A stretch of DNA of 64,000 nucleotides. Source: Marimonas lutisalis (GTDB lineage Bacteria; Pseudomonadota; Alphaproteobacteria; Rhodobacterales; Rhodobacteraceae). Below are positions 7,985 through 16,738 of the stretch, in pieces; position 1 is the first letter of the stretch; the number at the start of each line of letters is the position of its first letter. The notes under the pieces are model-generated. The model had not been told where the DNA came from, searched no databases, and was given only the letters and a program-made list of their open reading frames with translations. A program made the translations under genes and the position numbers. The stretch is from NCBI RefSeq assembly GCF_005434965.1, contig NZ_SKCI01000002.1, forward strand, positions 740,001 through 804,000, given 5' to 3'.

Positions 7985-8326
7985 ATGATTTCACGCAGGA
8001 TGGCATTTGCAGTGCCGCTGGTGCTGGCCGCGCCGGTCTGGGCGCAGGACATAGCGGAGGACATTTCCGGCACTTACCGGGTGGAGGGGCGCAACCCGGA
8101 CGGCTCGCGATACTCGGGCACGGTGACGGTGCAGGAGAGCAGTGACGCGGTGGCCTTTGCCTGGATCGTGGCCAACCAGAGCTATGCCGGGGTGGGCAAG
8201 CGCGTGGGCCGCGTGGTGGAAGTGGACTGGGGCGCGGCGCACCCGGTGGTTTACGTGATCATGCCGGGGGGCGTGATGTATGGCACCTGGGCAGACGGGC
8301 AGGCGATGGAGCGGCTGGAGAAGTGA
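7985..8326 (+). CDS. Small exported protein of unknown function
   Basis: 113 residues from ATG 7985 with AGGGAGG seven bases upstream; a TTG at 7979 is the alternative. Residues 1-20 form a Sec signal peptide with cleavage after VWA-Q. The mature part, starting QDIAEDISGTYRVEGRNPDGS, is beta-rich with WIVANQSYAGVGKRVG and ends near YGTWADGQAMERL, like small periplasmic beta-sandwich proteins. I do not recognise a named family. Confidence 0.7.
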   Translation: MISRRMAFAVPLVLAAPVWAQDIAEDISGTYRVEGRNPDGSRYSGTVTVQESSDAVAFAWIVANQSYAGVGKRVGRVVEVDWGAAHPVVYVIMPGGVMYGTWADGQAMERLEK

Positions 8327-8340
8327 GGGGATGAAAGCAT

Positions 8341-8913
8341 ATGGCCGAAAAGTATCTGGTTCGAACTGAAGCCGAGCGATTTATTCACAATGATCTGTCG
8401 AATGCGGCATACTTCCTTCATGATCTCGCAAGAGACAAAGAACGCAAGAACGAACGGGACGGAATAGGTCTGGTTACCATGGCGGGGCTTGTTTTCTCGG
8501 CGTTTTCGATTGAAGCGAAAGTGAATTTTGTTGGTTGGAAAGTCCTCAAATCCGGGTGGCCGGAACGCGCGCCGATTGCCGAGAAGATAGAGCTCTTGAA
8601 CCACGTTTTAGGAGCTAGTTTGACTTGGGGAACTGAGCCACTTCAAACGATAAGACGGTTGTTCCGCTTTCGAAACATGCTGGCACACGGGAAACCTGAC
8701 ATAGTGAAAGGTCACGAAGAAATCGTGGAGGTTGAGCCCGAAGTCTGGGATGCCTTGAAAATGCAGTGGGAAGCAGATGTAACTACGGGTTTTCTTGCAG
8801 GATGCCAACACGCGGAGCAGGAACTATGGAGAATTCTGCTGAAAAAGGCAGAGATTGCCGCACATGAAACCCTAACCACTGGTGGACACACGCTCAGTCG
8901 TCTTTCCGAATAG
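8341..8913 (+). CDS. Solitary HEPN-like protein in atypical-composition DNA
   Basis: 190 residues. The gene is clearly AT-richer than its neighbours (many AAA, GAA, ATT codons), suggesting recent transfer. RFRNMLAHGKP contains RNMLAH (Arg111-Asn112 to His116), the R-N-x3-H motif of HEPN RNases, preceded by helical segments as in HEPN bundles. HEPN proteins act in toxin-antitoxin and phage defence. No MNT nucleotidyltransferase partner is next to it. The starting ATG lies 15 bases after the upstream stop. The HEPN assignment is pattern-based and unconfirmed. Confidence 0.6.
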   Translation: MAEKYLVRTEAERFIHNDLSNAAYFLHDLARDKERKNERDGIGLVTMAGLVFSAFSIEAKVNFVGWKVLKSGWPERAPIAEKIELLNHVLGASLTWGTEPLQTIRRLFRFRNMLAHGKPDIVKGHEEIVEVEPEVWDALKMQWEADVTTGFLAGCQHAEQELWRILLKKAEIAAHETLTTGGHTLSRLSE

Positions 8914-9006
8914 CGTTTCCAGAACGCAAGCATCGACAGGGGGCTCGGCCTAGAAGCGCGCGATCAGCCCCATGGGCAGCCGTCGCCCAAGGGAGCGGCG
9001 CGTGCG

Positions 9007-10377
9007 TTACTGTTTGAGCGCGCCCCACAGATCATATTCCCCGGCCTCGTCCACCTCGACGGTGACGATCTCGCCGACGGATAGGCCCTCGGTGCCGTCG
9101 TCGATGAAGAGGTTGCCGTCGATCTCGGGGGCGTCGGCCTTCGTGCGGCATGTGGCGATGCCATCCTCGTCGATGTCGTCGATGATTACCTCGAGGGTCT
9201 GGCCCACCTTGGCGGCAAGTTTGGCCTCGGAAATGGCCTGCGCCTTTTCCATTAAGCGTTCCCAACGCTCCTGCTTGATCTCGTCCGGCACATGGTCGGG
9301 GAGGGCGTTCGAGGCGGCGCCTTCGACATTCTCGTACTGAAAGCAGCCGACGCGGTCGAGCTGGGCCTCGTCCAGCCAGTCGAGCAGCGTCTGGAACTCT
9401 TCCTCGGTTTCGCCGGGATAGCCGACGATGAAGGTGGAGCGCAGGGTGATGTCGGGGCAGATGCCGCGCCATTCGGCGATGCGGTCAAGCGTGCGTTCGG
9501 CCGCGGCGGGCCGCGCCATGCGTTTGAGCGTATCGGGGTGGGCGTGCTGGAACGGGATGTCGAGATAGGGCAGGATCAGCCCCTCGGCCATGAGCGGGAT
9601 CAGTTCGCGCACATGGGGGTAGGGGTAGACATAGTGCAGGCGCACCCAGGCGCCCAGGCTGCCCAGGTCGCGCGCCAGCCGGGTGATGGGTTGCTCGCCA
9701 GCGGGCCGGTCGCCGCGCGGCCAGTCGATGCCATAGGCCGAGGTATCCTGGGAGATGACGAGGAGTTCCCTGACGCCGGCCTCGACCAGTTTCTCGGCCT
9801 CGCGCAGTACCGCCGCGTGGGGGCGTGATTGCAGGCGGCCGCGCATCGCCGGGATGATGCAGAACTTGCAGTGGTGGTTACAGCCCTCGGAGATCTTGAG
9901 ATAGCTGTAGTGCCGCGGCGTGAGTTTCACACCCGAGGCCGGCAGCAGGTCGATGAACGGGTCGGGCGCGGGCGGCACGGCGGCATGCACGGCATCGAGC
10001 ACCTGTTCATACTGGTGCGGGCCGGTGACGGCGAGGATGCGCGGGTGATGTTCGCGGATATAGTCGGGCTCGGCACCGAGGCAGCCGGTGACGATTACGC
10101 GACCGTTCTCATTGAGCGCCTCGCCGATGGCGTCGAGGCTTTCGGCCTTGGCGCTGTCGAGAAAACCGCAGGTGTTGACGATCACCGCGTCGGCGCCGGC
10201 GTAGTCGGGCGAGATGCCATAGCCCTCGGCGCGCAGGCGCGTGAGGATGCGTTCGCTGTCGACGAGCGCCTTGGGGCAGCCGAGGGACACCATGCCGATG
10301 GTCGGCTGGCCCTCGCGGCGGTCATCGGCAAGGCGCGCATGGGCGAGGTCGGGGCGGAGATCGGGCGGGTTCTGCAT
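9007..10377 (-). CDS. rimO: Ribosomal protein S12 methylthiotransferase RimO
   Basis: 456 residues from ATG 10377 ([10 protein letters not shown]); ATG 10386 is an alternative, and the frame runs open far beyond. The UPF0004 domain has Cys34 (SLGCPKA), Cys70 (NTCGFLD) and Cys99 (TGCLGAE) for one [4Fe-4S] cluster. The radical SAM motif is CNHHCKFC (Cys166, 170, 173), and the [15 protein letters not shown] form is RimO-like rather than MiaB-like. A TRAM domain occupies about 390-455. It adds a methylthio group to Asp of ribosomal protein S12. Confidence 0.95.
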   Translation of the reverse strand: MQNPPDLRPDLAHARLADDRREGQPTIGMVSLGCPKALVDSERILTRLRAEGYGISPDYAGADAVIVNTCGFLDSAKAESLDAIGEALNENGRVIVTGCLGAEPDYIREHHPRILAVTGPHQYEQVLDAVHAAVPPAPDPFIDLLPASGVKLTPRHYSYLKISEGCNHHCKFCIIPAMRGRLQSRPHAAVLREAEKLVEAGVRELLVISQDTSAYGIDWPRGDRPAGEQPITRLARDLGSLGAWVRLHYVYPYPHVRELIPLMAEGLILPYLDIPFQHAHPDTLKRMARPAAAERTLDRIAEWRGICPDITLRSTFIVGYPGETEEEFQTLLDWLDEAQLDRVGCFQYENVEGAASNALPDHVPDEIKQERWERLMEKAQAISEAKLAAKVGQTLEVIIDDIDEDGIATCRTKADAPEIDGNLFIDDGTEGLSVGEIVTVEVDEAGEYDLWGALKQ

Positions 10378-10455
10378 GGGGGGCATATAGCGACGCGGCG
10401 GGCGATGGGGAAGGGGCCTTGCCCGACGGCGGGACGGCGGCCACAGTGACCTCTG

Positions 10456-10686
10456 ATGGAAAAGAGTGTCGTTGTTACAACCTATGCGCCGTCGATCGGC
10501 GAGGTGAAGGGCGGGGAGGACTGGTCCCCGCTGGAACAGGCACTGCTGGACGCCTGCCGAACGGGCGACGAGGTGGGGCCCGCGGGGGTGACACTCCCCG
10601 ATGACCAAGACGATGCAAAGGCGATGGTGCGGCGTTGCGGCCCAAGGACACATCGGACCCGACCCGCCGGGTGCGGGCGGGGTTGA
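10456..10686 (+). pseudogene. N-terminal fragment of the repeat membrane protein, out of frame
   Basis: A 76-codon frame starting ATG 10456 reads [20 protein letters not shown] and then [15 protein letters not shown], followed by a low-complexity end. Proteins of the downstream family normally carry such an [11 protein letters not shown] segment before [11 protein letters not shown], which here appears in the next frame from 10635. The two frames overlap at 10605-10686, so a one-base indel near 10617-10640 probably split one gene. It could be a real mutation or an assembly error. Confidence 0.55.
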
Positions 10687-12635
10687 TCCGTTACCTGTTG
10701 CGCGGGGGCTGCGACGGCGAGGGCGGCGCGCGGCCGCATCCCAAGGGGGTGGCGCTGTGGGGGGCCTGGATCGACGGGGCGCTGGATTTCGAAGGCTGCG
10801 AAACCTCGCTTGACCTGACGCTTGCGTATTGCCGCTTCCCGGATCAGCTGGTGTTTCAAAATGCAAGGCTGGGCGGGCTCTACCTGACCGGCAGCCGATG
10901 CGCACGGGGGTTGGAGCTGCACCGACTGGAGACCGAAACGGATGTGCATTTGCGCGATGGCTTTGCCAGTGATGGGCTGGTTGATCTAGGCGGGGCGCGG
11001 ATCGGCGGGCAGCTGACTTGCCGTGGTGGGCGGTTTGACGGGGACGGAAGCCTGGCGCTCAATGGCGATGCGCTGATGGTGGAGGAAAGTCTTTACCTTA
11101 GTGACGGGTTCAATGCCAAGGGGCAGGTAAAATTGGGCGGGACAAGGATCGGAGGGCAGGTGGTTTGCAGCGGTGGACGGTTTGACGGGGGCGGAGGCCG
11201 AGCGCTGTATGGTGATTCGATGGAGGTGGGGGCGAGCCTTCTCCCGCGCGCCGGCTTCGAGGCCAATGGGGAGGTGACCCTGCGAGGGGCGAGGATCGGT
11301 GGGCAGGTGGCTTGCAGCGGTGGGCGGTTTGACGGGGGTGGAGGCCGAGCGCTGTATGGTGATTCGATGGAGGTGGGGGCGAGCCTTCTCCTGCGCGACG
11401 GGTTCGAGGCCAATGGGGAGGTGAACCTGCGAGGGGCGCGGATCGGTGGGCAGCTGTCCTGCGTCGGCGGGCGGTTTGACGGCGGCGAGGGTCGAGCGCT
11501 GACTAGTCAAGCGCTGGAGGTGGGGGCGGATGTGTTCCTGCGGCTGGCGACGGCGGAAGGCAAGGGGACGGCGCGGGCCTGTCATCTGAGCGGGCGGGTG
11601 GATTTTTCCCGGGCGCGGATTGGTGGGAACCTGCGGATCGAAGGCGCGAGGATCGAGGGGATCGTGGACCTTGAGAGTGCGCGGATCGAAGAAGGGTTCT
11701 ACTGGCAGGGTGTCAAGGGGGACGTGGAGGCCCTCGACCTGACCGAGGTGAGGCTGGGGGTGCTGCGCGACGATGCGGAGAGCTGGAAGACGGTGCAGAA
11801 CCTCCGGCTTGGCGGACTGCAGTTCGACAGTGTGCAGAGCCAGATGGGCATTGCCGAGCGGCTTGACTGGCTGGACCGCAAGCTGGAGTGGCCCCTGCCG
11901 GAGGAGATGAAAAAGGCGCTGGAGCATCAGCCGTGGCTCGAGGCTGCGCCCGACGGGTTCGACCCGCAGCCCTATACCCAGCTGGCCAAGGTGCTGGAGG
12001 CGCAGGGCAATCGCGGCGGGGCGGCGCGGGTTCTGGAGGTGCGCGAGCGCAAGGTGCGGGCGGCGGCGCAGCGCCGGGCGGCGGGACGGATCGACGGAAG
12101 CTGGCGCGCCGGGGTTTCCTCGCTTCCAGCGGTGGCGCAAGCGGGCTGGGATACGATGTTTCGCTGGCTGTTCGGCTATGGCCACGCACCCGCGCGGGCG
12201 CTTCTGTGGGTCGCGGGGATTTGGGTTTTCTGCTACTGGCTTTATGGCAACGCTTATGCGGCGGGGCAGATGGCGCCGGCCTCGGACGTGGTGCTGACCT
12301 CGGGTGATTGGGGGCGAGCACTGAAGGCGGGATGCACGGAAATAAAGCAGGCAGGTTGTGATATGCCGCTGCATCTTTGGGCAGGCGACGGGGCGGGGAA
12401 GAAGCCGATGCCGACCGCGCGCGATTACGAAACCTTCAGCCCGGCGCTCTATGCGCTCGACTTATTCGTGCCGCTGGATGCGCTGGGGCAGGAGAACGCC
12501 TGGGCCCCGTCGAAGGATCGCGGGTGGTGGGGCTGGTGGGGCTACTGGATGCGCTGGGCGGTGCAGGTGATGGGATGGATCATCACCGCGGTGGGCGCCG
12601 CGGTTGTCACCGGCCTGATCGGGCGCAAGGAATAG
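10635..12635 (+). CDS. Repeat-rich membrane protein (annotated in relatives as membrane-associated oxidoreductase)
   Basis: 666 residues from a TTG; the true N-terminus is probably the out-of-frame fragment starting at 10456. Residues about 40-370 are a beta-helix-like array with repeated GARIGG, GGRFDG and [12 protein letters not shown] elements and a unit of 49 residues. The C-terminal part has helices near 510-530 and 635-660 and the segment [20 protein letters not shown], a hallmark of this family. No catalytic motif of an oxidoreductase is visible, so that name should not be trusted. Two adjacent repeat units are almost identical in DNA. Confidence 0.7.
   Translation: MRPKDTSDPTRRVRAGLIRYLLRGGCDGEGGARPHPKGVALWGAWIDGALDFEGCETSLDLTLAYCRFPDQLVFQNARLGGLYLTGSRCARGLELHRLETETDVHLRDGFASDGLVDLGGARIGGQLTCRGGRFDGDGSLALNGDALMVEESLYLSDGFNAKGQVKLGGTRIGGQVVCSGGRFDGGGGRALYGDSMEVGASLLPRAGFEANGEVTLRGARIGGQVACSGGRFDGGGGRALYGDSMEVGASLLLRDGFEANGEVNLRGARIGGQLSCVGGRFDGGEGRALTSQALEVGADVFLRLATAEGKGTARACHLSGRVDFSRARIGGNLRIEGARIEGIVDLESARIEEGFYWQGVKGDVEALDLTEVRLGVLRDDAESWKTVQNLRLGGLQFDSVQSQMGIAERLDWLDRKLEWPLPEEMKKALEHQPWLEAAPDGFDPQPYTQLAKVLEAQGNRGGAARVLEVRERKVRAAAQRRAAGRIDGSWRAGVSSLPAVAQAGWDTMFRWLFGYGHAPARALLWVAGIWVFCYWLYGNAYAAGQMAPASDVVLTSGDWGRALKAGCTEIKQAGCDMPLHLWAGDGAGKKPMPTARDYETFSPALYALDLFVPLDALGQENAWAPSKDRGWWGWWGYWMRWAVQVMGWIITAVGAAVVTGLIGRKE
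11139..11432 (+). repeat. Tandem 147-bp coding repeat, two near-identical units
   Basis: Units 11139-11285 and 11286-11432 each encode 49 residues (G-A/T-R-I-GG ... NGEV-L-R). A long stretch around GGTGATTCGATGGAGG matches exactly at 11211 and 11358, an offset of 147 bp. Flanking units of the same array are more diverged, so these two reflect a recent duplication or gene conversion. Copy number may vary between strains. Confidence 0.85.
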
Positions 12636-12741
12636 GCGAAAGCTGGCGCATCGGCGCGCGGGATGTTGCCGATGCGCCGTGCCGTGGTTAGCTGTGGGGC
12701 AAAGGCCGCGACAGGCGGCTGATCGGGCAAAGGGGGCGCAG

Positions 12742-14655
12742 ATGCGCTGGATCTTCAGGGTGTTCGGGGCGCTGGTGGTGGCCGCGCTGCTGCTGGCCGG
12801 GGGGCTGTTGCTGCTGCCCGGAGAGAAGATCGCGCAGGTGGCGGTGGACCAGATCCGCGCGGCCACGGGCCGGCAGGTGAGTGTCGAGGGCGGGGTGGAG
12901 CTGTCCTTCTACCCGGTGCTGGGGGTACGCACCGGCAAGGTAACGATCTCGAACGCGGACTGGTCGGACGAGCCGCTGATGCTGAGCGCGCGGGGCCTGA
13001 GCATCGGGGTGGAGACCGGGGCGCTTTTCCGCGGGCAGGTGCGGGTGAAGGCGCTGGAGTTGGTCGGGCCCGAGATGCTGCTGGAGCGGAGCCGCGACGG
13101 GCGGTTCAACTGGGAGATCGAGCGCGGCACCGGCGGCGCGGGAGGGCGCGGCATGGCGTTCGCGCTGGACCGGCTGGAGGTGAGCGACGGCAGCCTGCGC
13201 TACGTGGATCATTCCGACGGCTCGCGCCAGCGCTTCGACAAGTTGGACCTGACGTTGCTGGCGCCCGACCTGGCCGGGCGGGCGCAGATCGAGCTGACCG
13301 CGCATCCGGCGGGAACGCCGGTGGCGCTCAGGGGCGCGATCGACGGGTTTCTCGGTTTTCTCGACGGGGCGCCGGTGCCGGTCGAGGCGACGCTGACGGC
13401 CGGGGGCGGCACGCTGGAATTTGCCGGTCGCGCCGGGGCGGGCGGCGATGCCGAAGGACGGCTGAGCGCCGATCTGCCGCGCACCAAGGCCTTTGCCGCG
13501 GCGCTGGGCCTCGGGGCGGTCGCGCCGCCCGAGGGGATGGGCCGCGCGATCCGCGGCGAGGGGCTGATCGTGCTGACAGATGGCAAGGCGCTGGCGCTGC
13601 GCAAGATGGCGCTGCGGCTCGATGACAACGCGATCACCGGCGATGCGGACATCACGCTGGACGGCAAGACGCAGCTGCGCGCGCGGCTGCGCGCCGGTGC
13701 ACTGGATTTCGCCGGGGCGCCGGAGGCGGGCGGGGGCACGGGCGGCGGCCAGGCCGAAAGCAGCGGCTGGTCCACCGCGCCGATCGACGCCAGCGGGCTG
13801 GGCGCTTTGGATGGCCAGGTGCGGCTTACGGCCGAGAGCATCGACCTGGGCCGGGTCAAGCTGGACGCGACAGACGTCACGGTGACCATCGACCGCGCCC
13901 GCGCGGTGTTTTCGCTCAACGACGTGGCGGCCTATGGCGGCGCCTTCGGCGGCGAGTTCGTGATGAACAACCGCAGCGGCCTCTCGGTGGGTGGCAAGCT
14001 TTCGATGCGCGGGGTCGAGACGAAGGACCTGCTCTCGGACATGGCGGGCATTACCCGGCTGTCGGGCAAGGCCGACGGCAACTTGGGCTTCCTCGGCGTG
14101 GGCCAGTCTCTGAATGCGATCATGAACAGCCTCCAGGGCGATGGCCGCATCGCCATGGGCCGCGGCGTGATCGCGGGCATGGATCTCGACCGGCTGATGC
14201 GGTCGGGCGACGGCAGCGGTGGCACCACGATCTTCGACAGCCTCGGCGCCAGCTTTACCATGGCGGGCGGCAACCTTGTGAATTCCGACCTGAAACTGGC
14301 GCTGCCTGGGATCGAGGCCACCGGCACGGGCCGTATCGGTCTGGGTGCGCGCGATATCGATTACCTCTTCACCCCCGTTGCGCTCAAGGCGCGCGGCGGA
14401 CGCGGCCTCGCCATACCGGTGCGCATCCGCGGGCCGTGGAGCGCGCCCCGGATCACCCCCGACATGGGCGCCGCGGTCGATCTCAACCTCGCCGAGGAGA
14501 AGAAGCAGGTCGAGGAAAAGGTCGAGCAGAAGGTCAGGGAAACGCTCAGGAAAGAGCTCGATGTCGAGGTACAGGAGGGCGAAAAGGTCGAGGATGCGCT
14601 CAAACGCAAGGCCGAGGAGGAGCTGATGCGCGGCCTGCAGAAACTGCTCGAATAG
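12742..14655 (+). CDS. AsmA family protein
   Basis: 637 residues from ATG 12742. An N-terminal membrane anchor (about 6-26) precedes a large beta-rich region. N-terminal AsmA domain features include GRQVSVEGGVELSFYPVLGVRTGKVTISNADW, and the C-terminal AsmA_2 region runs about 360-560 (GDGRIAMGRGVIAGMDLDRL). A charged helical tail (EEKKQVEEKVEQKVRETL) follows. AsmA proteins are envelope proteins linked to outer-membrane biogenesis and phospholipid transport. It is not co-transcribed with the next genes, which are on the other strand. Confidence 0.9.
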   Translation: MRWIFRVFGALVVAALLLAGGLLLLPGEKIAQVAVDQIRAATGRQVSVEGGVELSFYPVLGVRTGKVTISNADWSDEPLMLSARGLSIGVETGALFRGQVRVKALELVGPEMLLERSRDGRFNWEIERGTGGAGGRGMAFALDRLEVSDGSLRYVDHSDGSRQRFDKLDLTLLAPDLAGRAQIELTAHPAGTPVALRGAIDGFLGFLDGAPVPVEATLTAGGGTLEFAGRAGAGGDAEGRLSADLPRTKAFAAALGLGAVAPPEGMGRAIRGEGLIVLTDGKALALRKMALRLDDNAITGDADITLDGKTQLRARLRAGALDFAGAPEAGGGTGGGQAESSGWSTAPIDASGLGALDGQVRLTAESIDLGRVKLDATDVTVTIDRARAVFSLNDVAAYGGAFGGEFVMNNRSGLSVGGKLSMRGVETKDLLSDMAGITRLSGKADGNLGFLGVGQSLNAIMNSLQGDGRIAMGRGVIAGMDLDRLMRSGDGSGGTTIFDSLGASFTMAGGNLVNSDLKLALPGIEATGTGRIGLGARDIDYLFTPVALKARGGRGLAIPVRIRGPWSAPRITPDMGAAVDLNLAEEKKQVEEKVEQKVRETLRKELDVEVQEGEKVEDALKRKAEEELMRGLQKLLE

Positions 14656-14689
14656 GCGGGGCGCGTCTGACAGGCTCATCGCCCTGCCG

Positions 14690-14714
14690 CTCTTTCTTGG
14701 CAAAAATACTCAAA
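14690..14714 (+). repeat. Dispersed intergenic element, copy b (core only)
   Basis: Downstream of the AsmA gene and on its strand: CTCTTTCTTGGC followed by AAAAATACTCAAAA. Same core as at 19.0, 32.2 and 41.5 kb. No hairpin half is attached here. The orientation is sense relative to the upstream gene, as in most copies. Confidence 0.6.
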
Positions 14715-14837
14715 ACCCGGCGATGACGACGGCGCACCGTGTACAGTCAGCGCAGCCGCTACGGAAACGCCCGGGCCGAGGCGTCAGCCGAGGCCCCGTC
14801 GCGACGCGCGACGCGCGGCGCAATACCTGCCCGCGGA

Positions 14838-15416
14838 TCAGCGCTTGCGGTCGCGGCGGCTCGACATCGGCTGGAAGGCGACGCCGACATGGGCCTCGCA
14901 ATAGGGTTTGCCGGCCTGCACCGGCAGGCCACAGAACCAGAAATCCTCGGTCGCCGGGTCGCCCACGGGCCATTTGCAGGTCCGCTCGGTCAGTTCCATC
15001 AGGCTCAGCTTCTTGGCCTTCTTCTCGATCTCGCTGACCTTGGCAAGGGCCTCGGGGCTGATCTCGTTGGCCGAGGGCTGCGGCGGCAGCGGCTGGCCGG
15101 CCGGGATGATCTGCTTACGCGCCGGTGTGGGCGCGGGTTTGGCTTCGGTCTCGGCGGCCTTCGGCGCGGTCTCCTTGGCGGGCTTTGCCGCCTTGGCGCG
15201 GGTCGCGCGCGGCTTGGCCTCGGCCTTGGCGGCGGGCTTGGCCTTGGCCTCGGTCTTGGGGCTGCCCGAAGAGCGGTTCGACAGGCCCAGGCGATGCACC
15301 TTGCCGATCACCGCGTTGCGGGTGACACCGCCCAGTTCCTTGGCGATCTGGCTGGCCGACTGGCCTTCGCCCCACATCTTCTTCAGCAGCTCAACGCGTT
15401 CATCGGTCCAGGACAT
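14838..15416 (-). CDS. gcrA: GcrA cell cycle regulator
   Basis: 192 residues. MSWTDERVELLKKMW and GVTRNAVIGKVHRLGL form the N-terminal helix-turn-helix; the middle is an Ala/Lys/Pro-rich linker; the C-terminal sigma-interaction domain includes CKWPVGDP, FWFCGLP and YCEAHVGVAFQP with conserved Cys/His residues. GcrA binds RNA polymerase sigma70 and activates promoters carrying CcrM-methylated GANTC sites. The gene is restricted to alphaproteobacteria, which fixes the lineage of the window. Confidence 0.96.
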   Translation of the reverse strand: MSWTDERVELLKKMWGEGQSASQIAKELGGVTRNAVIGKVHRLGLSNRSSGSPKTEAKAKPAAKAEAKPRATRAKAAKPAKETAPKAAETEAKPAPTPARKQIIPAGQPLPPQPSANEISPEALAKVSEIEKKAKKLSLMELTERTCKWPVGDPATEDFWFCGLPVQAGKPYCEAHVGVAFQPMSSRRDRKR

Positions 15417-15510
15417 GCATCTTCCTCGGTATTCAAAGCGAAAAGGCGGCCATGCGTGCGGGGCCGCCTCAACATCAGGTCGGTCTCTATACTAAACACT
15501 GCAGCCCAAG

Positions 15511-16479
15511 TTACAAGGTGTCAGATTGGCCTGCGCAGCCCGCGATGGGCCTGTTTTTCAAACATTTTGGCCCGATATCGGCCGCGCGGCGTTTCAGCTG
15601 CGCCTCGCGCCAGGCCAGGAGGGCTGCGCCGGCCACGATCACGCCCGCGCCCGCGAGTGACACCGCGTCGGGCCAGCTGCCGAAAACCAGCGCGTCGAAG
15701 CCGGTGGCAAAGACCAGCGTGGCATAGGCAAACGGCACGACAAAGCTCGCCTCGGCGCGGGCCATGGCGTTGACATAGGACGCCTGTGCACAGGCCATGA
15801 AGATGCCCACCCCGGCCAGCGCGGCCCATTGCGCCGGGCTGGGCTGGGCCCAGACGGGCCAGACCGCGGCGCTGGCGATCAAAAGCCCAAAGCTGTTGTT
15901 GATGAACAGGATCTGTAACGTGCCCTCGCGCCCCGAGAGAAGCTTGATCACCGTGATCTCGATGCCCATCACCACCGCCGCCGCCAGCGCCAGCAGCGCC
16001 GCGGGCTGAAACGCCGCCGCGGTGGGGCGCAGGAGGATCAGCCCGCCGACAAGCGCAATCGCCGCCGCGCCCCAGCGGATCGGGCCCACCCGTTCACCCA
16101 GCAGCGGAATGGCCAGCATCATGGCAAAGACCGGGTTGAGAAAGCTGATCGCGGTGGCATCGGCCATCGGGATATAGGCCACCGCGGCAAAGAGAAGCGA
16201 CACCCCGCCCCAGCCGGCCAGCGTGCGAAAGGCATGCAGCGGCAGGTTGGGCCGCTCGAGGCGCAGCCGCACCACCAGCGCGGCCGAGGCGATCAGCATC
16301 CAGGCGAAGAGAAACCGGCCATGGCTGACCTGCAGGGCATGCAGAGGATCGCCCAGCCGCGCTGTGCCGGCCAGTTTCGCCATCAGCGTCGAGGCGGCGA
16401 TGAAGGCACAGGCCATCAGCATGAAGCCGATGGCGAGGCCGGGGTTCTGGGCGCGGGGCGTGAACATGGCCGTTCTCAT
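15511..16479 (-). CDS. EamA/DMT family transporter
   Basis: 322 residues from ATG 16479 (MRTAMFTPRA); ATG 16467 is also possible and the frame is open further upstream. About ten helices in two EamA repeats: the first ends in FLNPVFAMMLAIPLLGERV, and the second has YATLVFATGFDALVFGSWPDAVSLAGAGVIVAGAALL. These proteins export amino acids or metabolites. It is divergent from the arg leader; the shared gap holds promoters for both. Confidence 0.88.
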   Translation of the reverse strand: MRTAMFTPRAQNPGLAIGFMLMACAFIAASTLMAKLAGTARLGDPLHALQVSHGRFLFAWMLIASAALVVRLRLERPNLPLHAFRTLAGWGGVSLLFAAVAYIPMADATAISFLNPVFAMMLAIPLLGERVGPIRWGAAAIALVGGLILLRPTAAAFQPAALLALAAAVVMGIEITVIKLLSGREGTLQILFINNSFGLLIASAAVWPVWAQPSPAQWAALAGVGIFMACAQASYVNAMARAEASFVVPFAYATLVFATGFDALVFGSWPDAVSLAGAGVIVAGAALLAWREAQLKRRAADIGPKCLKNRPIAGCAGQSDTL

Positions 16480-16515
16480 GCGCCGGGGCGGGGTGCAAGT
16501 AAAGCGCGAAAAGCT

Positions 16516-16544
16516 TTGACTTGCGCGCGGTGCCGCCGTATGTC
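16516..16544 (+). promoter_or_regulatory. Sigma70-type promoter of the arg leader
   Basis: TTGACT at 16516-16521 and TATGTC at 16539-16544 are separated by exactly 17 bp. Transcription starting about 7 bases after the -10 would begin at or next to the A of the leader ATG at 16552, giving a leaderless or nearly leaderless mRNA. This resembles the leaderless trpL transcript of Sinorhizobium meliloti. Confidence 0.6.
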
Positions 16545-16551
16545 CCCGGCC

Positions 16552-16599
16552 ATGAACATGATTGCTGCACAGATCATCCGCCGACGCCGACGCGTCTGA
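16552..16599 (+). CDS. Arginine-rich leader peptide upstream of argD-argF
   Basis: A 15-codon frame MNMIAAQIIRRRRRV ending in TGA. Codons 10-14 are CGC CGA CGC CGA CGC, five consecutive Arg codons immediately before the stop region. The frame sits just behind a good promoter and 140 bases before argD, and is followed by a hairpin plus T-run. The layout is that of a ribosome-mediated attenuator: Arg starvation stalls the ribosome at the Arg codons and prevents termination. No such peptide is needed for argD translation itself. The regulatory role is inferred from layout. Confidence 0.7.
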   Translation: MNMIAAQIIRRRRRV

Positions 16600-16601
16600 T
16601 C

Positions 16602-16638
16602 CCCGGCTGAGTCCGGGCGCCCCTGCTCTGGGCGTTTT
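16602..16638 (+). terminator. Candidate attenuator hairpins of the arg leader
   Basis: A hairpin with CCCGG/CCGGG arms (16602-16606, 16613-16617) abuts a second one with CGCCC/GGGCG arms (16618-16622, 16630-16634, 7-nt loop) followed by TTTT (16635-16638). The second hairpin resembles a short intrinsic terminator. GGCG segments at 16616-16619 and 16631-16634 could instead pair with the CGCC of the Arg codon run, which would allow alternative folds. Farther down, GCCGCGATCGCGGC (16648-16661) and GCCCCG/CGGGGC (16690-16695, 16709-16714) may add structure before the argD RBS. Confidence 0.5.
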
Positions 16639-16738
16639 CGTGTTCCCGCCGCGATCGCGGCACCAACCCTCAAAAAACATTGACGAATGGCCCCGCAAAA
16701 GGCAAACCCGGGGCTTCTTTCTGGGAAAGGATACGACC

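Noticed and set aside
10378-10905. Extension of the rimO frame upstream of 10377
   Set aside because: The extra residues are Arg/Pro-rich without homology and would overlap the next gene; RimO begins normally at MQNPPDL.
10635-12635. Oxidoreductase activity for the repeat membrane protein
   Set aside because: No nucleotide-binding or redox motif is visible; the name used for relatives seems inherited without evidence.
12688-14703. 671-codon minus-strand frame opposite the AsmA gene
   Set aside because: Low-complexity His/Arg/Ala-rich translation; the plus-strand AsmA frame has proper domains.
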